64,000 bases of DNA from Ferdinandcohnia salidurans (GTDB taxonomy: Bacteria > Bacillota > Bacilli > Bacillales > Bacillaceae_L): the NCBI RefSeq assembly GCF_042680725.1, contig NZ_JBHUEK010000025.1, positions 744,001 to 808,000 on the forward strand, given 5' to 3'. A program made the position numbers and the translations under genes. Positions 35,972 to 45,461 of this stretch are shown piece by piece. The notes below the pieces were generated by a model. It worked only from the letters and a program-made list of their open reading frames with translations. It had not been told where the DNA came from and did not search any database. Position 1 is the stretch's first letter. Every line of letters begins with the position of its first letter.

Positions 35972-36418
35972 TTACTGTTCTTTGACATGAACCTTAACAG
36001 TTGCTGTTACTTCTTGATGTAATTTTACAGAAACATTGGTAAAACCTAATGCTCTAATTCCATCAGGAAGATCAAATTTACGCTTATCAATTTTAATGCC
36101 ATGTTTTTTCGCGAGTTCATCTGCAATTTGCTTACTTGTTACAGAGCCAAATAAACGACCACCATCACCCGCTTTTGCTTGTAGCTCAACAGTCAATGCT
36201 TCAATCTTTTCCTTTAGCTGTTTTGACTGAGCAAGTTCCTCAGCCGCTTCTTTTGATTCTTTATTTTTCTTCGCTTCTAACGACTTCATATTTGCTGATG
36301 TTGCTTCAATTGCAAGATTTTGCTTGAATAGGAAATTGTGAGCATATCCATCTGATACGTTCTTCACTTCTCCTTTTTTCCCTTTACCTTTTACATCCTT
36401 TAAGAAAATTACCTTCAT
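35972..36418 (-). CDS. rplI: 50S ribosomal protein L9
   Basis: A 148-residue protein with the L9 N-terminal signature GKGKKGEVKNVSDGYAHNFL, a central helix and the C-terminal rRNA-binding domain. Its start overlaps the end of gdpP by 4 bp, the usual Bacillus arrangement. Confidence 0.98.
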   Translation of the reverse strand: MKVIFLKDVKGKGKKGEVKNVSDGYAHNFLFKQNLAIEATSANMKSLEAKKNKESKEAAEELAQSKQLKEKIEALTVELQAKAGDGGRLFGSVTSKQIADELAKKHGIKIDKRKFDLPDGIRALGFTNVSVKLHQEVTATVKVHVKEQ

Positions 36419-38388
36419 TTCTTGGTTCCTCCCTCTAAATACTCATCTATTACTAAAAGTAGACGTTCTTCTGCTTCTTCTATTGTTATGTCTTCTATCT
36501 GTGTTGCCGCATTTGTAAGATGACCGCCACCACCTAAACCTTCCATAACCAGTTGAACATTAACATCACCCAGTGAACGTGCACTGATTCCCACTCTTAA
36601 GTCATGTCGGACGGAAATAACGAATGAGGCGACGACATCATTCATAGTCAGTAATGTATCTGCGGCTTGTGCAATCATCACTTGGTCATAGGTTTCATTT
36701 TGTTTTCCTTTTGCAATCGCAATTCCTTTTTTATAAATAAATGCTGACTCAATTAATCGCGATCGCTTTTTAAAATGATCCATATTTTCCTTGAGGAATT
36801 TCTGAACAAGAATGGTATCTGCTCCTTGGGCACGAAGATAAGATGCTGCGTCAAATGTTCTTGAACCCGTGCGAAGCGTAAAACTCTTTGTATCAACAAT
36901 GATTCCAGCTAGTAAAGCTGTCGCCTCTAGCATATTAATTTTTTTCTTCTTAGGTTGATATTCTAGAAGTTCAGTCACCAACTCGGCTGTCGATGATGCA
37001 TATGGTTCCATATAGACGAGTAATGGCGATTGAATAAATTCCTCTCCACGGCGATGATGGTCAATAACAACCACTTTATCGATCTTTGATACCAGTTTTT
37101 CCTCAATCACAAGTGATGGTTTATGGGTATCTACTACAACAAGCAGTGTGTCATTTGAAGCGATTTCAAGAGCCTGCTCTGGCGTAATAAAATATGACCA
37201 TAGCTCCGTATTTTCCTTTACTTCCTCAAGTAACCGCCCAACACCTGAATCAATTTCATTCGGATTTAATACGATATATCCTTCTTTATGATTCATTTGT
37301 GCCACTTTTAATATCCCAATGGAAGCACCTACGGCATCCATATCAGGGTATTTATGGCCCATGATGATGACTTTATCGCTATCCGAGACAATTTCCTTTA
37401 GAGCATGTGAAATAACGCGTGCACGGACTCTAGTACGTTTTTCCATTGGGTTTGTTTTGCCCCCATAGAACTTAACCTTACCGTTCGGAAGCTTAATCGC
37501 AACTTGGTCTCCACCACGTCCCAGTGCAAGGTCCAAGCTCGATTGTGCTGAAACTCCTAGCTCTGGAAGGGTTGGGACTCCAATTCCAATCCCTATACTT
37601 AAGGTTAGTGCTACACTATCCCTTGCTGTCGTTTCCCTAACATCATCAAGAATCGTAAACTTTGTTTTTTCAAGATTCGATAATATTTCTTCATTTAACA
37701 CTGCAATGAAACGTTCAGATGAGGTTCGCTTTAAAAACACACCATGTTCATTTGCCCATTCATTGAGGATTGACGTAACCTGACTATTTAATGAACTCTT
37801 CCGTTGGTCATCCATCCCTTGAGTAACTTCATCATAGTTGTCTAAAAAGATAATTCCTAGCACTGTACGCTCGGCTTCATATAATTGCACAATTTCCATT
37901 TGTTCAGTGACATCAAAGAAATAAAGTAATCGTTCTTCTCTCTTAATAATTACCTTGAATTTCTGCTCATTTAACGTAATTGTCTCACTTTCGACCTCTT
38001 GCTGAATTAAAGGAACAATCAATTCCTCAACATCATATAGAGATCTCCCCACTAACGTATCAGCGTCAAGGCAATTTGATAAGTAGGCATTTGCCCATTC
38101 AACTTGAAACTCATCATTATATAGCAAGATCCCAATCGGCATTTCCATTAATGCTTCTTCGCCAACCTTTTTTAAGCGATAGGATAGAGTTGAGATATAA
38201 TGCTCCATTTCTTTTTTTAGAAGTGAGTTTGCTTTGTACAAATAGTACGTAATTAATCCAAGGAGCAGAAAACTTGCTAACCCAATCACCCACTGAAAAT
38301 AAACGAGAATTGCACTAAAAATACTTGTGATAACAAGTAATGCATATAAGGGATAGCGAAACAACTTTCTTTTGTAAAAGTCTGGCAT
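36415..38388 (-). CDS. gdpP: Cyclic-di-AMP phosphodiesterase GdpP (YybT)
   Basis: A 657-residue membrane enzyme: two membrane helices (about 12-50), PAS-like domain, degenerate GGDEF domain (about 170-300) and DHH-DHHA1 domains with GHKYPDMDAVG, VVDTHKP and DHHRRG as metal motifs. It degrades c-di-AMP and so tunes turgor and cell-wall stress. Encoded with yybS and rplI. Confidence 0.95.
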   Translation of the reverse strand: MPDFYKRKLFRYPLYALLVITSIFSAILVYFQWVIGLASFLLLGLITYYLYKANSLLKKEMEHYISTLSYRLKKVGEEALMEMPIGILLYNDEFQVEWANAYLSNCLDADTLVGRSLYDVEELIVPLIQQEVESETITLNEQKFKVIIKREERLLYFFDVTEQMEIVQLYEAERTVLGIIFLDNYDEVTQGMDDQRKSSLNSQVTSILNEWANEHGVFLKRTSSERFIAVLNEEILSNLEKTKFTILDDVRETTARDSVALTLSIGIGIGVPTLPELGVSAQSSLDLALGRGGDQVAIKLPNGKVKFYGGKTNPMEKRTRVRARVISHALKEIVSDSDKVIIMGHKYPDMDAVGASIGILKVAQMNHKEGYIVLNPNEIDSGVGRLLEEVKENTELWSYFITPEQALEIASNDTLLVVVDTHKPSLVIEEKLVSKIDKVVVIDHHRRGEEFIQSPLLVYMEPYASSTAELVTELLEYQPKKKKINMLEATALLAGIIVDTKSFTLRTGSRTFDAASYLRAQGADTILVQKFLKENMDHFKKRSRLIESAFIYKKGIAIAKGKQNETYDQVMIAQAADTLLTMNDVVASFVISVRHDLRVGISARSLGDVNVQLVMEGLGGGGHLTNAATQIEDITIEEAEERLLLVIDEYLEGGTKK

Positions 38389-38415
38389 GTAATTTTCAGC
38401 TCCTAAAGCTTTGTT

Positions 38416-39345
38416 TTACTTCTTTTTACTAATTCGATTTCGCAGTTGGAATCCTAAGTCAATTATACCTAAGATTCGAATAATATAAAGGAGAAATGGT
38501 GTTAAGACCGTTAGAACAATCGGTACGGCCTTTGGAATTCTTTTTTGATGACAGTAATAATAAATAAATGACAAACCTTGAATGACCATTAACAACTGCA
38601 GTATAAAAAAGAAGTTTAAAAAGGCGGTATATCCAAATGTCCCCTTTTCCATCTCAACAAAGCTCAAAAGTAAAATCAATAAGTAATACCATAAGATACT
38701 CTTTGGAAAATTAATCTCACGAAATGGCGGGAATGGATTCATTTTCACCCGAAGCCTTACTAGAACAGGTTTAACCGCCACAACGGTTATGAAAGCCAAT
38801 AACATCGCAAGAAAGACAAACATACTTGGCATCATGTATTGCATTATTTCAACCGATTCTTCAAGCCGTGTAATGGCTTCTGTATTCATTTCTCCCCCTG
38901 TTGCCCTCATTATACTCTCAGCCATTGCAAAAGATTCTTGTGTGCTTTCTTTTAGTACTTCATTGATGTTAACTTGCAGAACGAGATTAACCGTGACAAA
39001 CAGCAGCACAATCGAAAACAAATAGGACAAACATGCGCCTAAGAATAGTTCGATTCCACTTCTTCCCCTGTTAATCATTTCACCTAATAAAATCCCTGTA
39101 ACTCCAAACATGATCGTAAGTATAATCCCCATAACAGAACCTAATAGTCCTGATAGGAAAAAGGCGATCAATATAAACAACAATGACTGCTTTACTTTAT
39201 ACTTCACTGTAAACAGAATAAATGGAATGGGCAAAAGGAATGAAAGTACCGTTCCAAGTAGTGGGAGATATAGACTGACCAGTAACAGTACACTGTATAC
39301 TGCTAAAAGCATGGCACCTTCTGTTAATAATTTTGTATTTTTCAC
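38416..39345 (-). CDS. yybS: YybS, DUF2232 membrane protein
   Basis: A 309-residue protein with about eight membrane helices and no soluble domain. Family and position before gdpP identify it as YybS (DUF2232). It resembles the S components of ECF transporters; its substrate is unknown. The gene is 27 bp upstream of gdpP. Confidence 0.88.
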   Translation of the reverse strand: MKNTKLLTEGAMLLAVYSVLLLVSLYLPLLGTVLSFLLPIPFILFTVKYKVKQSLLFILIAFFLSGLLGSVMGIILTIMFGVTGILLGEMINRGRSGIELFLGACLSYLFSIVLLFVTVNLVLQVNINEVLKESTQESFAMAESIMRATGGEMNTEAITRLEESVEIMQYMMPSMFVFLAMLLAFITVVAVKPVLVRLRVKMNPFPPFREINFPKSILWYYLLILLLSFVEMEKGTFGYTAFLNFFFILQLLMVIQGLSFIYYYCHQKRIPKAVPIVLTVLTPFLLYIIRILGIIDLGFQLRNRISKKK

Positions 39346-39751
39346 CTTTTCACCTCAACTTATATTGCAACACATCAAAAAACAGGAGCCTGTTTTACAA
39401 CCACTTTCTATTTTAAAGATTTACAAGGAAGTCTTCAACTTTTGGACTTCCATAGGATTTGGCGACTTCGGCGTTTGAAGTAGGGCATGTCAGTCTTTCG
39501 TTGAAGTTTCACTGTGATGAAACTTTTTGTTTTACTTTTCCCTATTTTCTATTATGATAGTAATTAATTAATAAACGTAACCACAAGGGGAGCAATTTGC
39601 TGAGAGTGAACGTTAAAAGTTCAGACCCTTCGAACCTGTTAGTTAATGCTAGCGTAGGAATGTGGAGATTTATGAGAACTTAACCTTTTATTAAAGTTGT
39701 TCTCCTTTGGGGTGCGTTTTGTTCATTACACACTTCAAGGGGGTTTTTTTT
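39346..39751. other. Divergent region with hairpins and riboswitch
   Basis: Left part: short hairpins of unclear role, AAAACAG/CTGTTTT near 39374-39394, GGAAGTC/GACTTCC near 39428-39452, and AGTTTCA/TGAAACT plus T-run near 39505-39530. Right part: the TPP riboswitch and expression platform of thiT. Confidence 0.5.
39575..39668 (+). ncRNA. TPP (THI-element) riboswitch
   Basis: It shows the conserved order AGGGGAGC-like, CTGAGAG, GACCCTTCGAACCTGTTAG, GCGTAGGAATGTGG of the thiamine pyrophosphate aptamer. A hairpin GAGAAC/GTTCTC (39674-39704) follows and probably forms part of the expression switch for thiT. Confidence 0.92.
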
Positions 39752-40333
39752 ATGAGAAATACTAGGTTACAGGCTATGATTGAAGCGGCGATTTTTGCCG
39801 TATTAGCGCTAGCATTAGACATGTTTGTACCATCAATAAAAATTGGTCCTTCCATCTCTATATCATTCGCAATGATACCTATATTTATTGTCGCACTAAG
39901 GTGGGGATTTAAAATTGGTTTCCTTGCCGGATTTTTATGGGGACTTCTACAGGTGATTTTTGATCCTTGGATTATCCATCCAGTTCAAGGTGCCATCGAC
40001 TATTTCTTAGCTTTTTCTTTCATTGGATTTGCCGGTTTATTCAAAAATGGCGTTCAGGAAAGCTTAAGAACTGGTAACAAAGGTAAGTCATTAGCTTTAA
40101 TCATTAGTGCCATTTTCATTGGAAGCCTTGCTCGCTACTTTTGGCATTTCGTATCAGGTTTTGTCTTCTTCGCTGAACAGCTAAAAGGCTTTGAAGCAGT
40201 ATGGTTTTCTCTAACAGCTAACGGCATCACTTTTTTAGGTGCATTCATCTTCTGTTCCATTATTATGACCTTATTAATTCTTTCTTCACCACGTTTCTTC
40301 TTACTAAAACAAGAAGTACAGAAACGATTCTAG
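39752..40333 (+). CDS. thiT: Thiamine ECF transporter S component ThiT
   Basis: A 193-residue membrane protein with six helices, the ThiT/YuaJ substrate-binding subunit of the energy-coupling-factor thiamine transporter. TPP control confirms the substrate. ATG 39752 follows AAGGGGG; the longer frame from 39707 has no ribosome binding site. The shared energising subunits (EcfA, EcfT) are encoded elsewhere. A bidirectional terminator lies between it and rpsR. Confidence 0.92.
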   Translation: MRNTRLQAMIEAAIFAVLALALDMFVPSIKIGPSISISFAMIPIFIVALRWGFKIGFLAGFLWGLLQVIFDPWIIHPVQGAIDYFLAFSFIGFAGLFKNGVQESLRTGNKGKSLALIISAIFIGSLARYFWHFVSGFVFFAEQLKGFEAVWFSLTANGITFLGAFIFCSIIMTLLILSSPRFFLLKQEVQKRF

Positions 40334-40353
40334 TAGTTCATTAAATAAAATAT

Positions 40354-40390
40354 CAAAAAAGCGATGACCGCATTAGGCGATCATCGCTTT
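40354..40390. terminator. Bidirectional terminator between thiT and rpsR
   Basis: GCGATGACCG pairs with CGATCATCGC (with mismatch near the loop), with A-rich left and T-rich right flanks, so it serves both convergent genes. Confidence 0.8.
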
Positions 40391-40396
40391 TCTTTA

Positions 40397-40636
40397 TTAT
40401 TCACCAGATACATATGGTAATAATGCCATTTGACGAGCACGTTTAATAGCAACTGTTAATTTACGTTGGTATTTTGCGCTAGTACCTGTTACACGACGAG
40501 GTAAAATTTTACCACGCTCAGAAACGAATTTTTTAAGTAAATCTACTTCTTTATAATCGATGTGTGAAATTCCATTAGCTGTGAAGTAACACACTTTACG
40601 ACGCTTTGCACGTCCACCTTTACGTCCGCCTGCCAT
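40397..40636 (-). CDS. rpsR: 30S ribosomal protein S18
   Basis: A 79-residue protein with the S18 signature MAGGRKGGRAKRRKVCYF and GKILPRRVTGTSAKYQR. ATG 40636 is the usual family start; the frame extends nine codons further. Last gene of rpsF-ssb-rpsR. Confidence 0.97.
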   Translation of the reverse strand: MAGGRKGGRAKRRKVCYFTANGISHIDYKEVDLLKKFVSERGKILPRRVTGTSAKYQRKLTVAIKRARQMALLPYVSGE

Positions 40637-40682
40637 TGATTTTCCCTCCTTTTTAGTTTTCATTATATGATTGACTTACAAG

Positions 40683-41258
40683 TTAGAATGGAAGATCATC
40701 ATCTGAAATATCGATAGGTTGTCCGTCATTTGCAAATGGATCTTGGTCTACTCTTGTAGGTCCTTGGTTTTGATTTGGGTTCTGACTCTGTCCAAATGGA
40801 GAATAGCCGCCTTGACCTTGGTTACCTTGGTTTCCACCCTGGTTACCGCCAAAACCACCTTGATTGCCACCATAGCTGCCTTGATTACCGCCATAGCCGC
40901 CACCAGGGTTACCTCCACCGCTACGCTGTTGGTCATTTGCATTTCTTGGTTCAAGGAATTGAACACTTTCTGCTACAACCTCAGTAACATATACGCGTTT
41001 GCCATCCTGGCCTTCATAATTTCTTGTTTGAAGACGACCATCAACACCTGCTAAGCTGCCCTTCTTTAAGAAGTTTGCAACATTCTCAGCTGGTCGGCGC
41101 CATACAACGCAATTAATGAAGTCAGCTTCACGTTCACCTGACTGATTCGTAAATGCTCGATTCACTGCGAGCGTGAAGGTTGCTACTGCAACTCCACTTG
41201 GGGTATATCGTAATTCAGGGTCTTTTGTAAGTCTCCCTACAAGAACTACGCGATTCAT
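40683..41258 (-). CDS. ssb: Single-stranded DNA-binding protein SSB
   Basis: A 191-residue SSB: OB fold (about 1-106, MNRVVLVGRLTKDPELRYTP), then a long Gly/Asn/Gln-rich linker (about 110-175), then the acidic protein-interaction tip DISDDDLPF. ATG 41258 is chosen over the in-frame starts at 41261 and 41270. Confidence 0.97.
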   Translation of the reverse strand: MNRVVLVGRLTKDPELRYTPSGVAVATFTLAVNRAFTNQSGEREADFINCVVWRRPAENVANFLKKGSLAGVDGRLQTRNYEGQDGKRVYVTEVVAESVQFLEPRNANDQQRSGGGNPGGGYGGNQGSYGGNQGGFGGNQGGNQGNQGQGGYSPFGQSQNPNQNQGPTRVDQDPFANDGQPIDISDDDLPF

Positions 41259-41314
41259 CATCAGAACCATCTCCTAACAGGATATTCAAACAGAGTCTAT
41301 ACTCTAAATAATTC

Positions 41315-41602
41315 TTATTCTTCTACTTTAACAACGATATGACGGATAATATCTTCACTGATTTTCGCTAAACGATCGAATTCGTTAACAGCTTCAGCAT
41401 TAGACATTACGTTAAGAATCATGTAATAACCATCGCGGAAATCATTGATTTCATAAGCTAAACGGCGCTTACCCCATTCTTTTACGTTTGTAATCTCCGC
41501 ACCATTGTCTGTTAGAATGCCATTAAAGCGCTCAACTAAAGCCTTTTTCGCTTCATCATCAATGTTTGGACGGATGATATACATAACTTCGTATTTTCTC
41601 AT
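41315..41602 (-). CDS. rpsF: 30S ribosomal protein S6
   Basis: A 95-residue S6 with MRKYEVMYIIRPN and the KEWGKRRLAYEI strand. ATG 41602 follows AAAGGAGGTG. Its operon probably autoregulates through the S6:S18 leader upstream. Confidence 0.97.
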   Translation of the reverse strand: MRKYEVMYIIRPNIDDEAKKALVERFNGILTDNGAEITNVKEWGKRRLAYEINDFRDGYYMILNVMSNAEAVNEFDRLAKISEDIIRHIVVKVEE

Positions 41603-41620
41603 CACGTTACACCTCCTTTT

Positions 41621-41655
41621 GGACTAACGGCCCTTTTACCTAAAAAGGGCAAGGA
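41621..41655 (-). promoter_or_regulatory. S6:S18 ribosomal leader
   Basis: On the minus strand a GCCCTTTTTAGGTAAAAGGG-type hairpin is followed by CCG and TTAGTCC, the arrangement of the rpsF leader that binds the S6-S18 complex. It lies just before the rpsF ribosome binding site. Confidence 0.65.
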
Positions 41656-41684
41656 GCAATTATTTCAATTACTCACAGAAAAAT

Positions 41685-41713
41685 ATTATAGCACATAAAA
41701 AAATCGTAGGCAA
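41685..41713 (-). promoter_or_regulatory. rpsF promoter
   Basis: TTGCCT (41713-41708) and TATAAT (41690-41685) on the minus strand, spacing 17 bp: a strong sigma-A promoter. Confidence 0.85.
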
Positions 41714-41730
41714 GAACTGTTTCAACAACG

Positions 41731-41787
41731 GATTATTAGCTCAATTGAAAAAATAAATAAAAGTTTCTCACGATTGAGCTAATAATC
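41731..41787. repeat. Perfect 15-bp inverted repeat upstream of rpsF
   Basis: GATTATTAGCTCAAT (41731-41745) and ATTGAGCTAATAATC (41773-41787) with a 27-base AT-rich spacer. No T-run; it is upstream of the rpsF -35. Confidence 0.75.
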
Positions 41788-41801
41788 ACCTGTTACCTTA
41801 A

Positions 41802-41840
41802 CAAAACAGCCACAAAACGTGTATATCATCGTCCTGTGGC
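41802..41840 (-). terminator. Terminator of ychF
   Basis: GCCACA / TGTGGC stem with a long loop and a TGTTTTG tail on the minus strand, 20 bp after the ychF stop. Confidence 0.55.
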
Positions 41841-41859
41841 TAGTTCCTCGTTAAACACC

Positions 41860-42960
41860 TTATACATTAAATCGGAAATGAATGACATCCCCATCTTGTA
41901 CAACATATTCTTTACCTTCTAGGCGAACCTTTCCTGCCTCACGAGCAGCATTCATAGAACCGCCTGTAAGAAGGTCTTCATACGATACCGTCTCAGCGCG
42001 GATAAATCCTCTCTCAAAATCAGAGTGAATGATACCAGCACACTGTGGAGCCTTCATTCCTTTTCTAAACGTCCACGCTCTTACCTCTTGTACACCGGCA
42101 GTAAAATACGTAGCAAGTCCTAATAAGTGATACGCAGCTCGAATCAATTGATCAAGACCAGACTCTTCTATTCCTAGCTCTTCAAGGAACATTGCCTTTT
42201 CTTCCCCTTCAAGCTCTGCAATTTCAGACTCAATCTTTGCACAAACAACAATGACTTCAGCATTTTCCTTTTGTGCAAACTCACGTACTAATTGAACATA
42301 TTCATTCGAAGAAGGGTCTGCTACTTCGTCTTCACTAACATTCGCAACATACAATACTGGTTTACTTGTTAGTAAGTGCATTCCCTTTACATATTTCAGT
42401 TGCTCTTCAGTAAATTCAACTGCACGAGCTGGCTGCTCATTTTCAAATGCTTCTTTTAACTGTACAAGCACCTCATGCTCAGCAACTGCATCCTTATCCT
42501 TTTGCTTAGCAAGCTTTGCAACACGGTCAATTCGCTTATCAACTGATTCAAGGTCAGCTAAAATCAACTCTAAGTTGATTGTTTCAATATCGGCAATTGG
42601 ATCTACCTTACCTGCTACGTGAGTGATATTATCATCTGCAAAACAGCGTACCACATGACAAATCGCATCTACCTGGCGAATATGTGATAAAAATTTATTA
42701 CCAAGACCTTCCCCTTTACTGGCACCTTTTACAATCCCTGCAATATCAGTAAATTCAAAGGTTGTTGGTACAGTTTTTTTAGGTTGTACTAATTCCGTTA
42801 ATTTATTTAAACGCTCATCTGGAACCTCAACAATCCCCACATTTGGGTCAATTGTACAGAACGGATAGTTCGCTGATTCCGCACCTGCTTGTGTAATTGC
42901 ATTAAAAAGAGTTGATTTTCCAACGTTAGGAAGACCAACGATACCTGCTGTTAACGCCAT
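41860..42960 (-). CDS. ychF: Redox-regulated ATPase/GTPase YchF
   Basis: A 366-residue Obg-family P-loop protein: GIVGLPNVGKSTLF (about 5-18), TIDPNVG, DIAG, coiled-coil insert and C-terminal TGS domain (about 282-366). It binds ribosomes and prefers ATP. ATG 42960 with GAGGAGTGG gives the usual family length; the frame extends to 43005. Confidence 0.96.
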   Translation of the reverse strand: MALTAGIVGLPNVGKSTLFNAITQAGAESANYPFCTIDPNVGIVEVPDERLNKLTELVQPKKTVPTTFEFTDIAGIVKGASKGEGLGNKFLSHIRQVDAICHVVRCFADDNITHVAGKVDPIADIETINLELILADLESVDKRIDRVAKLAKQKDKDAVAEHEVLVQLKEAFENEQPARAVEFTEEQLKYVKGMHLLTSKPVLYVANVSEDEVADPSSNEYVQLVREFAQKENAEVIVVCAKIESEIAELEGEEKAMFLEELGIEESGLDQLIRAAYHLLGLATYFTAGVQEVRAWTFRKGMKAPQCAGIIHSDFERGFIRAETVSYEDLLTGGSMNAAREAGKVRLEGKEYVVQDGDVIHFRFNV

Positions 42961-43031
42961 TGATTTTTCCACTCCTCTTATCCGAAACATACTAGCCTTC
43001 AACAATTATAGGTTTTCCTTATAAAAAATAC

Positions 43032-43056
43032 AAGCCGTTTCGGCTAGAAACGGCTT
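43032..43056 (-). terminator. Terminator of the yyaE-like gene
   Basis: AAGCCGTTT / AAACGGCTT stem, 7-nt loop, T-rich tail on the minus strand. Confidence 0.8.
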
Positions 43057-43074
43057 TTGTATAAATCCACCATT

Positions 43075-45075
43075 CTAAAGCTTTTCAATTCTAACAAGGC
43101 AATCATATAAAGTACTGCCAAGTCCGTTATCGGAAACTTCATGTGAGGTGAGATTATTGACACTACCACCAAAGATATGCCATTGTCCTTCATCAATACA
43201 AATAATCTTTGGAGATGACTCTTTTAATATTTGCACTTTCCCTGTAATTTCTCCACGATCATTAAATACCCTTACCTTATCATTCGGCTCAAGATTTTTC
43301 TGTTCCGCAATATCCTTCGAAACCTCAACTTTTACTGTTTGAAGGCCTTCAATCAAAGGATAATTTTGTGAATGGTTTGAACGTAAAGGGTGAATCGTTA
43401 GTAGTGAGTATGGATATTTTTCCGCTAACCCTTGATTAGAAAATATCGATTCTTTTGGATATGATATTTTCATACGTCCATCATACCCTTTCATCTCTCC
43501 TAAAGATGATGTGAATTCAAATTTTCCAGATGGAGTTGAAAAGTGAAAATCATTCCACGGTACAAGTCTTACAGGCAATGGTACGTGACTTTTTTCTTTA
43601 ATCTCCTCAAAGGTAATCCCCTTGTCTTCTAATGAACCTACTCCCATTTTTATAAATTCTTCTCTTGAATAATTAAAATCTTCACCAAACCCTAACCTTT
43701 TGGCTAATTCACTCCAAATCCAAACATCTGATTTTGCCTCTCCACGAGCCTCAACTAATTTAGGTCCATAATTGACAAAATGATGGTACATGGATGAATA
43801 ATAAATATCCTCTTCTTCAAACACAGTAGCTGAAGGAAGTACATAATCGGCTAATCTTGCCGTGTCTGTCATAAACTGTTCTAATACAACTAATGTATCT
43901 ACCGATTGAAAGGCTTCCAGCACTCTATTTGTGTTTGGAACTTGAGTTAACGGGTTCCCACTTGATACCATAATCATTTTTATTGGTGGTTCTGAAGCAG
44001 TCAGAATCTTTTCCGCTTGCTCACTCATAACGAAAGATCTCGACTGTTTCTTTCTTTCTGGAAGTGTTAAAGCCGCACTATCAAAACTTTGGCCAACTTG
44101 CGTATTCCCAAAATTAGCACCACCACCTGGGACACCTACATTACCACTGACTGCAACTAATGCATCAATTAGACGAATGGTATTTCCACCATTTGCATAT
44201 CGCTGCATCCCTAACCCCATATAGGTTGCCGTTGGCCCATTAGTAAATATGTGGGCTAAATTTGTAATTGTTTCACGTGGAACATTTGTTATTTTTTCAA
44301 TTTCTTCCATTGAGATTGATTCGATTACAGCCAATAAATCATTAAATCCAACCGTATACTTTTCAATAAACCCTTTATCCTGCAAATCTAAACGAAGTAA
44401 TTCCTTCATAATACCAATCGCCAAAAAACCATCCATTCCTGGAGTAATTGGGATATAGGAGTTTGCAATTTTTGCCGTTCCGTTGTAAATGGGATCAATG
44501 ACGATTATGTTCGTACCCTTCTTTTTTACCTCCTGTAAATAACCAAAGAGATGCATATTCGTGCGTGCCACATTTCTTCCCCAAATAATTACATTTTTAC
44601 TATTGTATATATCATCAGGAGCATGACTTGCTGAATTTCCAAAATCCCAATTTTGTGCTTCAATACCTGATCCCCAGCAAATGCTACCGATTAAGTCAGT
44701 AGCACCACCATAACAATTAAAAAATCGATCAGGTATTTTAGTTAAAAGGCCACCATTTGCATAGTCATGACTGTGCAAAACAGCGGTCGAACCATATTTT
44801 TGTCTTACTACTAAAAGCTTCTCTGAGATTTCTGTTAATGCTTGTTCCCATGAAATTCTTTGAAACTCCCCATCTACCTTTTTCAATGGGTAAAGAATAC
44901 GATCATCAGAGTTTGTTCGTGCTTCCAGCATACGTCCTCTGCCGCAAATTTTGCCCTTCGTAATTGGATGATCTTTATCTCCATCTATTTTAACAACTTT
45001 ACCGTTTTCCACTTCAACAACAAAACCACAACTGTCCCAACAATTTAAAGGACATGCGGATTTAAATGTGGCCAT
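43075..45075 (-). CDS. yyaE: Molybdopterin-dependent oxidoreductase (YyaE-like)
   Basis: A 666-residue DMSO-reductase-family protein. The N-terminal 4Fe-4S motif is CPLNCWDSC followed by GKICGRG; the molybdopterin-binding domain follows, with the dinucleotide-binding domain at the C-terminus. No Tat signal, so it is cytoplasmic. Substrate unknown. It corresponds to B. subtilis yyaE by synteny beside ychF. ATG 45075 follows GAGGAG. A perfect parS site lies inside it. Confidence 0.88.
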   Translation of the reverse strand: MATFKSACPLNCWDSCGFVVEVENGKVVKIDGDKDHPITKGKICGRGRMLEARTNSDDRILYPLKKVDGEFQRISWEQALTEISEKLLVVRQKYGSTAVLHSHDYANGGLLTKIPDRFFNCYGGATDLIGSICWGSGIEAQNWDFGNSASHAPDDIYNSKNVIIWGRNVARTNMHLFGYLQEVKKKGTNIIVIDPIYNGTAKIANSYIPITPGMDGFLAIGIMKELLRLDLQDKGFIEKYTVGFNDLLAVIESISMEEIEKITNVPRETITNLAHIFTNGPTATYMGLGMQRYANGGNTIRLIDALVAVSGNVGVPGGGANFGNTQVGQSFDSAALTLPERKKQSRSFVMSEQAEKILTASEPPIKMIMVSSGNPLTQVPNTNRVLEAFQSVDTLVVLEQFMTDTARLADYVLPSATVFEEEDIYYSSMYHHFVNYGPKLVEARGEAKSDVWIWSELAKRLGFGEDFNYSREEFIKMGVGSLEDKGITFEEIKEKSHVPLPVRLVPWNDFHFSTPSGKFEFTSSLGEMKGYDGRMKISYPKESIFSNQGLAEKYPYSLLTIHPLRSNHSQNYPLIEGLQTVKVEVSKDIAEQKNLEPNDKVRVFNDRGEITGKVQILKESSPKIICIDEGQWHIFGGSVNNLTSHEVSDNGLGSTLYDCLVRIEKL
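44269..44284. other. parS site inside the yyaE-like gene
   Basis: TGTTTCACGTGGAACA; the other strand reads TGTTCCACGTGAAACA, a perfect parS. It encodes VPRET. Confidence 0.9.
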
Positions 45076-45184
45076 TCTCCTCATCTCCTATACATGTAGA
45101 AAACCTACCAAAATCTCATATCCTCTATTATAAATCACAGCACCTAACATTCTATAGAAAATATTTCCCTTAAAAGTAAATTCG

Positions 45185-45218
45185 AAAAAATAAAGCACGA
45201 GGCCTAATCCTCATGCTT
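45185..45218 (-). terminator. Terminator overlapping the end of yyzM
   Basis: AAGCATGAGG pairs with CCTCGTGCTT on the minus strand; the stop codon lies in the loop and a T-run follows. Confidence 0.75.
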
Positions 45219-45401
45219 CACAAGAATCTTCTTTAGTTTTCGACCAAACTCTTTTCGCGGAATGAGTACACTATGTTCGCAGCCTTCACATTTGATTCGA
45301 ATATCCATCCCTACTCGAATAATTTTCCATTTATTTGTTCCACATGGATGAGGTTTCTTCATTTCTACAATATCATGTAATCCATAGTCTTTATCTACCA
45401 T
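45204..45401 (-). CDS. yyzM: DUF951 protein YyzM
   Basis: A 65-residue DUF951 protein with conserved HDIVEMKKPHPCG, CEGCEH and a basic C-terminus; the cysteines suggest metal or nucleic-acid binding. ATG 45401 follows AAAGGGTGGG. Function unknown. Confidence 0.85.
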   Translation of the reverse strand: MVDKDYGLHDIVEMKKPHPCGTNKWKIIRVGMDIRIKCEGCEHSVLIPRKEFGRKLKKILVKHED

Positions 45402-45461
45402 GACACCCACCCTTTATCCTTTTATATGAAGAATCTTTATATGTTGTATTGTATCAGGAAA

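Noticed and set aside
39500..39535. Hairpin with T-run as terminator of a plus-strand gene
   Set aside because: No plus-strand gene lies upstream; kept only as an unexplained hairpin in the intergenic note.
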